64,000 bases of DNA, from contig NZ_CP030118.1 in the NCBI RefSeq assembly GCF_006968745.1, positions 7,652,253 through 7,716,252 on the forward strand, read 5' to 3'. The position numbers and the translations under genes are program-made. The DNA comes from Brasilonema sennae CENA114 (lineage in GTDB: Bacteria; Cyanobacteriota; Cyanobacteriia; Cyanobacteriales; Nostocaceae). Positions 42,397 through 50,705 of the stretch are shown here, piece by piece. The first letter of the stretch is position 1. Each line of letters begins with the position of its first letter. The notes beneath the pieces are model-generated. The model searched no databases. It saw only the letters and a list, made by a program, of their open reading frames with translations, and had not been told where the DNA came from.

Positions 42397-43389
42397 CGAT
42401 CCACAAAGGGATTTTCCACCCCACAAACAATCGCTGGGTGTGATCCCAAATTTGCGCTTGAAGGCTGCAGCAAAGTGTCCTAAATGGCAATAACCAACCA
42501 AGTTGGCAACCTCGGCAACAGTTAGTTTCCCTTCGCGTAGAAGTTGCTCTGCTTGCTCCATGCGTTTATCGGTAAGATAGGTAAACACTGTTGTACCAAA
42601 TAATTCCCGAAATCCATAACGGAGAGTGCGATCACTTACCCCCACCTGTTGTCCCAATTCTACTAATGAGGGTGGATTCTCTAGACGAGAGAGCAAAATT
42701 TCTCTGGCATGATGAATACGGGCGATCGTTCTTTTCTTAAGTCGCGGCGATTTTTGCACTCCACCCTCACCCGCTAACAGAGGAGTCAATTGCAACGACA
42801 TCAACTCCACCACCTTCGCCTGTAAATACATCCGCTTCATTACTCCTTGGTAAGGACAGTTGACAATTTGCCGTGCTACTTCTTCGATGGCGATCGTAGT
42901 TCTTGGGTAGAGTAATGTTTGCCAGTCATTATCCTTCACTAATAAATCCAACTCTGGAAGAATTTTTCCATCATTTGTAGGGAAAAAAGTTCTCAACAAA
43001 TCAGAGGACATCTCAATGTCAACACCTACAACTCGCTGGAATTCTCGAATAGTCATTTTTCGTTGAATACCACTACCAGAAATGAGTGTATATCCCTCGC
43101 CAACCTGTCTGCCGTGTTCATCTATGATTTTTCCTGACAGATGAACACGAAATTGCAGAGGGTGCTCGTAATCAGGAATTTTAGTTACTACGTCATCGAG
43201 GTACTCATAGTCAAAAATCGCCAGCTTGAGAGTGGGATATAGTTCGATTACTTCCATAGATCCTTTGCCTAATTGCTTGGGTATTTCACCAAATATTTCA
43301 TAAGGCTCTGAGGATAAGTTTTTGGTAGTATTCTCAAAAGCTTCATTCCAAAGTTCGCTGTGCTCTTTCATTGTCAGAGTGATGGTCAT
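42394..43389 (-). CDS. AraC-family transcriptional regulator (PchR-like)
   Basis: 331-aa regulator. The N-terminal two thirds (about 1-225) is the ligand-sensing region: SEPYEIFGEIPKQLGKGSMEVIELYPTLKLAIFDYEY and LQFRVHLSGKI. The C-terminal part (about 228-325) has both AraC helix-turn-helices: HAREILLSRLENPPSLVELGQQVGVSDRTLRYGFRELFGTTVFTYLTDKRM and EQAEQLLREGKLTVAEVANLVGYCHLGHFAAAFKRKFGITPSD. PchR-type regulators sense ferric siderophore and activate the matching receptor; the neighbourhood (receptor next door, same strand) fits. Whether siderophore is actually bound is inference. Confidence 0.92.
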   Translation of the reverse strand: MTITLTMKEHSELWNEAFENTTKNLSSEPYEIFGEIPKQLGKGSMEVIELYPTLKLAIFDYEYLDDVVTKIPDYEHPLQFRVHLSGKIIDEHGRQVGEGYTLISGSGIQRKMTIREFQRVVGVDIEMSSDLLRTFFPTNDGKILPELDLLVKDNDWQTLLYPRTTIAIEEVARQIVNCPYQGVMKRMYLQAKVVELMSLQLTPLLAGEGGVQKSPRLKKRTIARIHHAREILLSRLENPPSLVELGQQVGVSDRTLRYGFRELFGTTVFTYLTDKRMEQAEQLLREGKLTVAEVANLVGYCHLGHFAAAFKRKFGITPSDCLWGGKSLCGS

Positions 43390-43505
43390 AGGTGGCGACG
43401 GGTAGATAGTTATAATTGATAATATTTATTCTCAATAATCTTACCGCAATCTATCAACCACTTTTGACCTGATCAGAACTCCTGTTGGACGCTAGCTCAA
43501 TGCAG

Positions 43506-45899
43506 TCAAAAGCCTACACGCCAAATTTTGATTGTTTTGTCAGAACTACCACTAGCAATAAAACGACCATCTGAACTAATAGCAACAGAGTTTATCACCT
43601 GTGAATGTCCTATAAGGGTTTGCAGCAATTCTCCCGTCTGCGAATGCCACATCTTGATGGTTTTATCAGCACTACCGCTATAAAGAGTTTTTCCATCAGG
43701 ACTAACAGCTATTGATGTCACTTCATCTGAATGTCCAGTCAGCGTATGTAATACTTTACCAGTACAAAGATGCCAAATTTTGATAGTTTTATCTGTACTA
43801 CCGCTGAGCAAGAATTGACCATCAGGAGAAATAGCTATTGCTTTCACCTCACCTGAATGCCCGCTAAGAGTACTTAATAGTTCTCCTGTGATTGGATTCC
43901 ATAGTCTAATCTTATGATCACTGCTACCACTGGCAAGAATTGCACTATCTGGACTAATCGCAGCAGCATAAACTGCGGATGAATGCCAAAGAGTGGAAAT
44001 GCGTTCGCCCAAAGGGCGGCTAAGAGCTGGAGGATCGCCTGTATGCAAGTTCCAAATTTTAATTTTGTTACTAGCGCTGGCAAGAATTAGTCCATCTGGA
44101 CTAATTACTACACAGTTAATAGGTTTTTGATGCCCTAAAAGAGTATGCAATAATTTACCAGTTGCAAGATGCCATACTTTAACATTATTTCTAGGGTGTT
44201 CGCAGCTACCAACAACTAGCAAATTTCCATCAGGACTAATAGCCACTGATGAAACTTCTCCAATTTTTTCAGTTAAAGTGCGGACAACTTTTCCTGTACT
44301 AAGATTCCAAATTTTTACGGTTTTATCTGCACACCCACTGACTAAAATTTGTCCATCTGGGCTTATGGCTACAGATGTGACTTTATCAGAGTGTCCAATC
44401 AGGGTGTGACTAAGATAAACAGATTCGTGTTGACGTTTGTCTTTCTCTTGAGCAATAGCATTCAATAATTCCTCAGCATAGGTGACACTTTGACTATCAC
44501 CAACTGCTGTAAAATATTCTTTTAATTTTTCAATATATCCTTCATCTTCTATCTTTATAGCTGATTGCATTGCTCGTAAAGGATGGATTTCTCTGTGTTG
44601 TGAAACTTGGCGTAGTTGCAACCATGTGTTAACTGAGTAATCCACCTGTTCCTTTGCCCATACCTCATCAAGTAAATGCGATAAAGTCTGCGCCAATTTC
44701 AATGCTAAATCAGGAATCCAGTGATGTCGCTCTACTTCCAAGGCTTGGTAAAGTTGTTTATATCCAGCAGCGTACATGTAAAGTGGGTTGTCGTCAGACA
44801 TCGCTTGCAGCAATTTTGAATTAATAGTGTTTGTCAGAAAACTAGGTAGTAATTCAGGTAGTAGTGGAGGAACATCATTATGAACCAAGTGATATGCATC
44901 TGCTACCCAACTTGCAGCAAGGGTATGACACGTAATCAAAACCTGGCAGAGTTTTTCAATATCTTGGCGATTCACTTGGTATTGTAAGCCCAATTGACTA
45001 ATATCAATTCCTTTTTCTTTCCATTTTTCTGCTTTTTCCAAAGTTGCCAAGTTGCTCACATTTTCTCCGCCAATCTGATTAATTTCCTCTAAGCTTTCTC
45101 CCAGTGCAATCAGTTCATCTCTTATTATTTTCCACTTCTTAGCACGACTTATTGCTGACTCATCAACAATTTCCTTGTATGGTAAGCGAGAAATCGTTTT
45201 ATAATAATAAAAATTCTCTTGTCCAATTCCCCAATAACCAATACGAAAATTTAGATAATCTCCATCAGCTTCTGACTCTAAAATTAAAACAGGCTCTGTT
45301 TTTAATGTTCCAAACAGAGCCTTAATACTTGATTCACTATGAAAACGCTTACTATCCCAAGCCCCTGCTAAAAACTCTGTCGGTCTAACTGGATTGTGTA
45401 GAGAATAATGCTGATTAAGAAATTCTCGTAAACCTTCAGCTAACATGAACTCGATATCTGAAATATCTTCTCCTCGATTATCAAATTTATCAAACTTTAT
45501 TTTAGGAGGAGCAAGAAAAATTTTTAGTGGAGTGCGTTGATTCTTGGTATGAGACTCTAAAATTTGTGAAGGCAATAATCGTAAAGGCCAATTTTCAAAA
45601 ATTTTCTGTGCTTCTGGTAATTTGAGCGCTGTTTCTTGCTGTTGTGTTGCTATCTTTAGTTGTGTTTTTTGAACATCAAATGCTAATTGCTGTTGCTGAA
45701 TTTTTTCTTGCTCCAGTTTTCCCGAATGAGTGATACTCTGACTAACACTGCTAACAGATTGAATAAATTCTTTAATCTCTTGGGAAGCTAAGTATTTTGC
45801 GAGTGTCGGACGTTCTTCATTTCTTTTTTGTATTAAAGCTGCAATGACAGGTGTCAACTCTAATACTATTTGAAACAGTAATCTTACTCCTATATCCAT
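43506..45899 (-). CDS. WD40-repeat protein with large unassigned N-terminal region
   Basis: 797-aa protein. Residues about 1-95 are helical with a coiled-coil-like Gln-rich segment (QEKIQQQQLAFDVQKTQLKIATQQQ). About 100-500 is an alpha-rich region I do not recognise, with LRLLPSQILESH, GAWDSKRFHSESSIKALFGTL and WVADAYHLVHNDVPPLLPELL. About 505-797 has seven WD40 units (such as SPDGQILVSGCADKTVKIWNL), enough for one complete beta-propeller. No NB-ARC, NACHT or kinase motif is visible. In cyanobacteria such C-terminal propellers are usual in signalling and surveillance NTPases; here the catalytic domain is not evident. The protein stands alone. Confidence 0.85.
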   Translation of the reverse strand: MDIGVRLLFQIVLELTPVIAALIQKRNEERPTLAKYLASQEIKEFIQSVSSVSQSITHSGKLEQEKIQQQQLAFDVQKTQLKIATQQQETALKLPEAQKIFENWPLRLLPSQILESHTKNQRTPLKIFLAPPKIKFDKFDNRGEDISDIEFMLAEGLREFLNQHYSLHNPVRPTEFLAGAWDSKRFHSESSIKALFGTLKTEPVLILESEADGDYLNFRIGYWGIGQENFYYYKTISRLPYKEIVDESAISRAKKWKIIRDELIALGESLEEINQIGGENVSNLATLEKAEKWKEKGIDISQLGLQYQVNRQDIEKLCQVLITCHTLAASWVADAYHLVHNDVPPLLPELLPSFLTNTINSKLLQAMSDDNPLYMYAAGYKQLYQALEVERHHWIPDLALKLAQTLSHLLDEVWAKEQVDYSVNTWLQLRQVSQHREIHPLRAMQSAIKIEDEGYIEKLKEYFTAVGDSQSVTYAEELLNAIAQEKDKRQHESVYLSHTLIGHSDKVTSVAISPDGQILVSGCADKTVKIWNLSTGKVVRTLTEKIGEVSSVAISPDGNLLVVGSCEHPRNNVKVWHLATGKLLHTLLGHQKPINCVVISPDGLILASASNKIKIWNLHTGDPPALSRPLGERISTLWHSSAVYAAAISPDSAILASGSSDHKIRLWNPITGELLSTLSGHSGEVKAIAISPDGQFLLSGSTDKTIKIWHLCTGKVLHTLTGHSDEVTSIAVSPDGKTLYSGSADKTIKMWHSQTGELLQTLIGHSQVINSVAISSDGRFIASGSSDKTIKIWRVGF

Positions 45900-46543
45900 A
45901 AAAATATATCTGCCAGATCAATACAGTTAATACTGTTTAATGCTTGATAATAGCCATATTTTGCGTTAATTCCTGCTATCTACACCGAAAGATAGATATA
46001 GCATATCCTACTACTAACTGGCGTTTGATTCTTTATTCAAAAAGAAATAATATGCCATAAATAATCAAAAAACAAGTTCCACAAATATTTCGTTTACGGA
46101 GAAGAATTATAAATAGCTGATAATTATAAAAATTGATATTACAACCTAATCAATGGCTTTTCTGTTTACTCAATTATTATATAGCAGTCCTATTTCATTT
46201 GTGAGAAAAAAAAGTACATTTGTACATTCTTCTTCCCTGTTAAGCGTTAAGCGTTAAGCGTTCCCTACCTCAACGAGTAATTTCACAACTCCTGCACGGA
46301 TTGCTATATAACAATTTTAAATGAGTTGTCAGATAATGCTTTTGGCTTCATCTCTCATAAATTGTGTTTTTTACATCTTAGTAGTTCATTTGAGAGATCA
46401 ATCACGTGAGAAGTAGAAAAAACATCAATTAGCTTTAAAAAAGGAGATTAATCATCTATCTTGCTGATTAGAAAAATGTTGAGGTAAGGTACGTGGAACC
46501 CTATATTTCACATACCTTGGAAAAAGACGTATAGAGACAAAAA
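45900..46543. other. AT-rich intergenic region with mobile repeat
   Basis: 640 bp upstream of the WD40 gene. It contains the inverted-repeat element at 46178-46310 and a triple TTAAGCG heptad (46240-46260). No gene seen. Confidence 0.55.
46178..46310. mobile_element. MITE-like inverted-repeat element, copy B
   Basis: 133 bp bounded by TATATAGCAGTCC (46178-46190) and its complement GGATTGCTATATA (46298-46310), 12 of 13 matching. The left end continues TATTTCATTTGTGA like the element at 7973, so both belong to one family. The interior is different: a tandem TTAAGCG repeat here versus a GATCCC hairpin in copy A. No ORF. Confidence 0.6.
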
Positions 46544-46933
46544 TTAAAACCTGATTCCGAGTTGACCGTTGATTCCTCGAACAGAGTTGTAACCAACACC
46601 AACGAAAACTTTATCGGTAGCGCTTACCTGAACCCCACCCGAAAAAGCAACACCCTTATCTGCTGAATAGTATCCCAGCCCTACATAAGGTGAAATCACA
46701 GGCAAGCTGATAAATTTTAATATATCTACACCTGTAGAACCGTCAGGACCAAATCCTAACTCTGCTCCCAAATTCAAAGCCCTTGCGCCTACAGAATAGG
46801 TAACATCACCATCTTGGCTACCAACTGATACCCAAGGTTGCGGTACGATTTGAGCATGAGCACTTTGTGGGGCAAATAAAGTTAACAAACTGAGTGATGC
46901 GAACAGTGTTTTTGTCATTAACGCTTTTTTCAC
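46544..46933 (-). CDS. Small exported beta-rich protein (possible outer-membrane)
   Basis: 129-aa protein from a GTG start at 46931-46933, chosen because AAGGAG lies about 8 bp upstream on the minus strand; the longer frame to 47053 has no such site. Signal peptide MKKALMTKTLFASLSLLTLFAPQSAHAQ, cleaved after AHA. The mature part alternates Gly and hydrophobic residues (VSVGSQDGDVTYSVGARALNLGAELGFG, YVGLGYYSADKGVAFSGGVQV, VFVGVGYNSVRG) and ends LGIRF with terminal Phe, the pattern of a small beta-barrel. Function unknown. The frame is intact and composition is typical. Confidence 0.78.
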   Translation of the reverse strand: MKKALMTKTLFASLSLLTLFAPQSAHAQIVPQPWVSVGSQDGDVTYSVGARALNLGAELGFGPDGSTGVDILKFISLPVISPYVGLGYYSADKGVAFSGGVQVSATDKVFVGVGYNSVRGINGQLGIRF

Positions 46934-47244
46934 GTTCCACTCCTTCACGACCTGTGACAATGTAATCTTTTTCATAGAAAAACTACTGAGAAAAACTCTG
47001 TACCATAGACTAATTGCAACAAACTTGACTGCTGCTAAATTCCCAATGAACATCTGCAGCAGTTGACTTGTCTGGTGCTTACTACTGTTAATTAAAGTTT
47101 GTCTAGTATAACTGATGGTGACGAAATGACCCTTACTTAAGTGCCCACTTTAGCACTGGGTTGAGTCGATTTTCCAAAAAATTGATACGAAATCGTGATT
47201 GGTCTTAATGTTTCTTTCTTTGTAACACAGCACCAAAATGATTT
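46934..47244. other. Intergenic region
   Basis: 311 bp between the divergent exported-protein and DUF2087 genes. Only the Shine-Dalgarno of the former (complement near 46940-46950) is clear; no RNA, promoter or repeat is recognised with confidence. Confidence 0.5.
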
Positions 47245-47526
47245 ATGAATTACACAGAAGAACTCAAAAGCTATCTTGATGAACAGGGACGTATCAAAGA
47301 GTGGCCCTCCAAGCGCAATAAGGGAAAGTTTCAAAAGTTGGTGTTGGAGTATTTAGCGTCAAAATTTGAGGTTGGTATTGTTTATACAGAAAAAGAGGTG
47401 AATGCACTGCTTAATGGGCACCACACCTTTGGCGACCCCGCGATGTTGAGACGAGAGTTATTTGAAAGCGGGTTAATTGACAGAAAGCGGGATGGTTCCG
47501 CTTACTGGCGCAATCTTCAAAATTGA
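47245..47526 (+). CDS. DUF2087-domain protein
   Basis: 93-aa single-domain protein. It matches the DUF2087 pattern: LKSYLDEQGRIKEWPSKRNKGKFQKLVLEYLASKFEVGIVYTEKEVNALLNGHHTFGDPAMLRRELFESGLIDRKRDGSAYW. DUF2087 occurs as a stand-alone protein or fused to ArsR-type regulators and is thought to be a helix-turn-helix-like module. DNA or ligand target unknown. Ends 10 bp inside the 3' end of mmsA on the opposite strand. Confidence 0.9.
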   Translation: MNYTEELKSYLDEQGRIKEWPSKRNKGKFQKLVLEYLASKFEVGIVYTEKEVNALLNGHHTFGDPAMLRRELFESGLIDRKRDGSAYWRNLQN

Positions 47527-48995
47527 CGCGACCAATCCTTAGGCCAACGTTCCACGACGACTTTGGTTTGAGTAAAAAATTCTACAGCATGATTGCTTTG
47601 ACCGTGTAAATCACCAAAAAAGCTTTCTTTCCAACCACTGAACGGGAAAAACGCCATTGGTGCGGCAACTCCTATGTTAATACCAATATTACCAGCTTCT
47701 GCTTCATAACGGAACTTACGGGCAGCTGCGCCACTGGTGGTGAAAAGACAAGCCATGTTGCCATATTGACCGCTGTTGATCAGGGCGATCGCCTGTTCAA
47801 TAGTCTCCAAATGTATCAAACTCAGCACCGGACCAAAAATTTCCGTCCGGGCTATTTCACCTGCTGGGTCAACGTTTTGCAGAATCGTGGGACGTATAAA
47901 ATTACCATTTTCATAACCAGATATATTCGGATCTCGTCCATCCACTAACACCGTCGCCCCTTCATTTGCCCCCTTTTGAATCAAATCCTCAATTCGTGTC
48001 TTACTTTGGGTTGTAATCACTGGTCCCATTTCTACGCCTGATTCTAAACCATTACCGACAACTCGTTTTTTAGCAGTCTCGGCTATTGCTTCTGTAAACG
48101 TGTGACGCGTTTGTCCCACAGTCACTGCTATTGAAGCAGCAAGACAACGTTGTCCTGCACAACCAAAAGCACTGTCAGCAGCAATGCGTGTTGTCATCTC
48201 TAAATCTGCATCTGGTAAAACAATCAGGGGATTTTTTGCACCACCTTGGCATTGGACACGTTTGCCATTTGCCGCCGCCCTACTATATATATATTTAGCG
48301 ACAGGTGTAGAACCAACAAAGCTTATTGCTCGAATTTTAGGATGATCCAAAATTGCATCTACAGCTTCTTTGGCACCATTTACCAAGTTGACGATACCCT
48401 TGGGCAATCCTGTTTTTTCTAACAACTGGAAGATTTTTTGCATTGTTAGCGGTACCTTCTCCGACGGCTTGACAATGTAGGTGTTACCGCAGGCTAGGGC
48501 ATAAGGCATGAACCAAAAGGGAATCATCCCCGGAAAATTAAATGGGGCAATGACTGCAGCAACTCCCAAAGGTTGGCGAATCATCATTTCATCGATACCT
48601 CTGGCAATGTCTTCTAGGTTCGTACCCTGCATCATCATAGGGATACCACAAGCAACTTCTACATTTTCAATAGCACGCTGCATCTCGCCTTGGGACTCTG
48701 CCAACGTTTTACCGCATTCTAATGTAATTGTACGAGCCAAGTCTTCTAAATTCTCTTCTAGCAGATTCTTAAGTTTAAATAAGTACTGCACTCGTTCCGT
48801 GGGTGGAGTGCGTCGCCAACTCACAAAAGCCTCTGCTGCTGCTTCTACCGCTTCGTTTACCTCACAAGCAGGTGACAAAGGCACTTTAACCAGTATCTCT
48901 GCTGTTGCTGGGTTGAGGACATCCAAGTATTCCATAGTACTAGATGTACACCACTGACCATTAATGTAGTTGGGTAATGTCATCACTTTTTCCAT
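47517..48995 (-). CDS. mmsA: Methylmalonate-semialdehyde dehydrogenase (CoA-acylating)
   Basis: 492-aa NAD-dependent aldehyde dehydrogenase that converts methylmalonate or malonate semialdehyde to propionyl- or acetyl-CoA. Features: NYINGQWC, DVLNPATAE, ERVQYLFKLKNLLEE, GVAAVIAPFNFPGMIPFWFMP, KPSEKVPLT, FVGSTPVAKYIYSRAA, GAKNPLIVLPDADLE, AFGCAGQRCLAAS with catalytic Cys, EIFGPVL and GWKESFFGDLHGQS. The AGQRCLA and GDLHG elements are diagnostic for the MmsA branch. A role in valine, inositol or beta-alanine breakdown is a family inference; no pathway partners are adjacent. ATG at 48995; ATG at 48983 is also possible. Confidence 0.93.
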   Translation of the reverse strand: MEKVMTLPNYINGQWCTSSTMEYLDVLNPATAEILVKVPLSPACEVNEAVEAAAEAFVSWRRTPPTERVQYLFKLKNLLEENLEDLARTITLECGKTLAESQGEMQRAIENVEVACGIPMMMQGTNLEDIARGIDEMMIRQPLGVAAVIAPFNFPGMIPFWFMPYALACGNTYIVKPSEKVPLTMQKIFQLLEKTGLPKGIVNLVNGAKEAVDAILDHPKIRAISFVGSTPVAKYIYSRAAANGKRVQCQGGAKNPLIVLPDADLEMTTRIAADSAFGCAGQRCLAASIAVTVGQTRHTFTEAIAETAKKRVVGNGLESGVEMGPVITTQSKTRIEDLIQKGANEGATVLVDGRDPNISGYENGNFIRPTILQNVDPAGEIARTEIFGPVLSLIHLETIEQAIALINSGQYGNMACLFTTSGAAARKFRYEAEAGNIGINIGVAAPMAFFPFSGWKESFFGDLHGQSNHAVEFFTQTKVVVERWPKDWSRQF

Positions 48996-49090
48996 CAGTT
49001 AATTATTAAATCTGCACAGTTCAAATCTTGCACTTCACCCATAGTACGCCTTGTAACTTTAGTTCAGGGATGAAATACGACACGGCGAAT

Positions 49091-49225
49091 TTATTCGCTA
49101 TCAATTAATGAACGAATAAACTCTCTAACAACGTCTGACTGGGTACGCTTTTTCTTCTTGCAATATCTGAGAAATTTTTCATACTCTTCCTCAGAAATTC
49201 TAATGTGTAATTGTTTTTCTGGCAT
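49091..49225 (-). CDS. Ribbon-helix-helix (CopG-like) DNA-binding protein
   Basis: 44-aa MPEKQLHIRISEEEYEKFLRYC KKKKRTQSDVVREFIRSLIDSE form: a beta-strand (QLHIRIS) then two helices with the turn KKRTQSDVVREFIRSL, typical of RHH repressors. It is preceded by a palindrome AATGTGGTATACACATT (49236-49252), just upstream of its ATG, as expected for autoregulation. No toxin gene follows it. Similar small RHH genes often sit by IS200/IS605-type elements in cyanobacteria, and decayed sequence of that kind appears to follow on the other side. Confidence 0.75.
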   Translation of the reverse strand: MPEKQLHIRISEEEYEKFLRYCKKKKRTQSDVVREFIRSLIDSE

Positions 49226-49731
49226 TTTGTAGACCAATGTGGTATACACATTATATGCCGAAATCGCGAAAGGCACGCTCGGTAACCACGCAGAAAAAGT
49301 CTCGCAGTAGGCAAGTATTGGAGATTGATACGCAAACCGTGGTTAACCCTTCGACTACGCGAGCGGGTTAATAGGGGCGTCCGGGAATTGTCAAGGGAAG
49401 TAGAAGCAATATCGAACGGTCAAAGCTGAGCGGCTTGCCCTGAGCGTAGCCGTTCGCGTAGCGTGCCCGCAGGGCATAGGGAGCCGAAGCTTTGATATTG
49501 AGCGAAGTCGTCCTTGAGGTTCAAGGACTAGTGTTGTAAACCTGAACAGGAACCAACCGCTAGTTTCGTGAGCGCACTACAAATCTACGTTCTAGAAGTT
49601 TGTGGCGAAAGCTTCCGGCTTCTAGCCGGAGGTAAACTTACAAGATAATTTTGTTTGGAACTGTGGTGTCTCCCATTTAAAATCGCCACCAGACGCATTA
49701 TACTTGGAAATTGGCGGAATTGGCGCTCAAG
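49226..49731. other. Repeat-rich stretch, probable insertion-sequence remnant
   Basis: No intact gene. On the plus strand about 49271-49372 is an open tail (SVTTQKKSRSRQVLEIDTQT..., TAA at 49370-49372) of the sort seen at the C-terminus of TnpB-like proteins. Then come dispersed palindromes, including AATATC..AAAGCT / AGCTTTGATATT (about 49411-49502) and CCGGCT-TCT-AGCCGG (about 49617-49631). Taken together it looks like a deleted IS200/IS605-type element next to its RHH gene, but the call is tentative. Confidence 0.35.
49236..49252. promoter_or_regulatory. Palindromic operator of the RHH gene
   Basis: AATGTG-GTATA-CACATT, a perfect 6-bp inverted repeat with 5-bp centre, 11-27 bp before the RHH start codon. 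Position and symmetry fit an autoregulatory RHH operator. Confidence 0.55.
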
Positions 49732-50106
49732 TTAAAGCGTTTCTAAATAACTCAACAAATCTGCCATTTCTTGAGGCTTGGGTTGAAATTTCGGCATGGG
49801 TGGGGTTTCACCACTAGTGACTTGATGAATCAAACCATATGGGGATTTGCGGTTTGAGACTCCTTGTAAACTAGGACCTACGCGCCCATCTGCTTCCCAG
49901 CCATGACAGCCAGCACAGTTGATTTGAAAGATGGCGTGTCCAAGTGCTAGGTCCCCTTTGAGCGATAGAACGCTTTTGACGTATGGATCGGCAGTTCTCA
50001 TAATCCGAACGGCAAAAATGCTCACAAGGACTACTAGCAGAATCGCCAGCGCCGTTAATATGATTCGCCAAATCAAAGTTTCAGTTTTGGTAATCTGGTT
50101 ATCCAA
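49732..50106 (-). CDS. cytM: Cytochrome cM
   Basis: 124-aa membrane-anchored monohaem cytochrome c. One N-terminal helix (about 12-35), then the haem site CAGCH (Cys64, Cys67, His68) in IFQINCAGCHGWEADGRVGPSLQGV, axial Met in PPMPKFQPKP (about 102-104), and the closing helix MADLLSYLETL. Cytochrome cM is a conserved cyanobacterial protein that affects electron flow under stress and in mixotrophic growth. It lies divergent to petG, an arrangement seen in other cyanobacteria. Confidence 0.9.
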   Translation of the reverse strand: MDNQITKTETLIWRIILTALAILLVVLVSIFAVRIMRTADPYVKSVLSLKGDLALGHAIFQINCAGCHGWEADGRVGPSLQGVSNRKSPYGLIHQVTSGETPPMPKFQPKPQEMADLLSYLETL

Positions 50107-50457
50107 ATGTTTACTTTTTAAGTCAAAGTGTACAAAAAGTTTTCATTTCATACACATAGCTTAAAAGTTCTTGATGGTGTCTGCAAGCACAAATGTTTTT
50201 TTGCTAACTCAGCAGGGGGATGAACGAGGGAAGGAAGGAGAAAACAAGCGGCTATTTGCTGCCTTCGGTGAGTTGTGGCAAAGCTGCTTTGACGGCATTT
50301 CCAGTTCTACCTGGAAACGATATTTGAAAAGGGTTTTGGCTTAAGTTGACGTGTGCACCACGCCTGAGTTCTTCTTTGGAAGAAGCAATTCTGCCAAATT
50401 TGGTAGAATCAATGATGGGAAGAAAATATTGAACAGTAGCACAAAAGGAGATTTAAC
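50107..50457. other. Divergent region cytM / petG
   Basis: 351 bp. Just before petG is AAAAGGAG (50443-50450), a strong ribosome-binding site 7 bp ahead of the GTG. Short palindromes are present (CTTTGGAAGAAG and CCAAATTTGG near 50394) but no clear promoter could be fixed. Confidence 0.5.
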
Positions 50458-50571
50458 GTGGTTGAACCCTTGCTTGACGGCATTGTACTGGGTCTAATCT
50501 TTGTAACCTTGGCTGGGTTGTTTTACAAAGCTTACGAGCAATACAAGCGTGGCAATCAACTCGGTCTGTAA
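50458..50571 (+). CDS. petG: Cytochrome b6f complex subunit PetG
   Basis: 37-aa single-helix subunit V of the cytochrome b6f complex, thylakoid membrane. GTG start at 50458 with strong AAAAGGAG 7 bp upstream; sequence (M)VEPLLDGIVLGLIFVTLAG LFYKAYEQYKRGNQLGL matches PetG over the whole length. The N-terminal VEPLL, the hydrophobic helix and the C-terminal YKRGNQL are the family hallmarks. Petite b6f subunits like this are required for complex stability. It is followed by an STRR array and rsmD on the other strand. Confidence 0.96.
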   Translation: MVEPLLDGIVLGLIFVTLAGLFYKAYEQYKRGNQLGL

Positions 50572-50649
50572 AGTCATCGGAACCGAGGACACAGGGATAT
50601 AGCACCTTCTGTTGGAGGTAGGGGAGATCATAAGAAATTCTGAATTCTT

Positions 50650-50689
50650 AATTTTGAATTTTGAATTTTGAATTTTGAATTTTGAATTG
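50650..50689. repeat. STRR heptanucleotide repeat (ATTTTGA)n
   Basis: Five tandem ATTTTGA units between petG and rsmD, same type as at 2178. Confidence 0.85.
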
Positions 50690-50705
50690 TTATCTCCTTG
50701 TCCCC

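Noticed and set aside
49105..49335. 76-codon minus-strand ORF over the RHH gene
   Set aside because: Shadow frame; the RHH frame with its operator is clearly the coding one.
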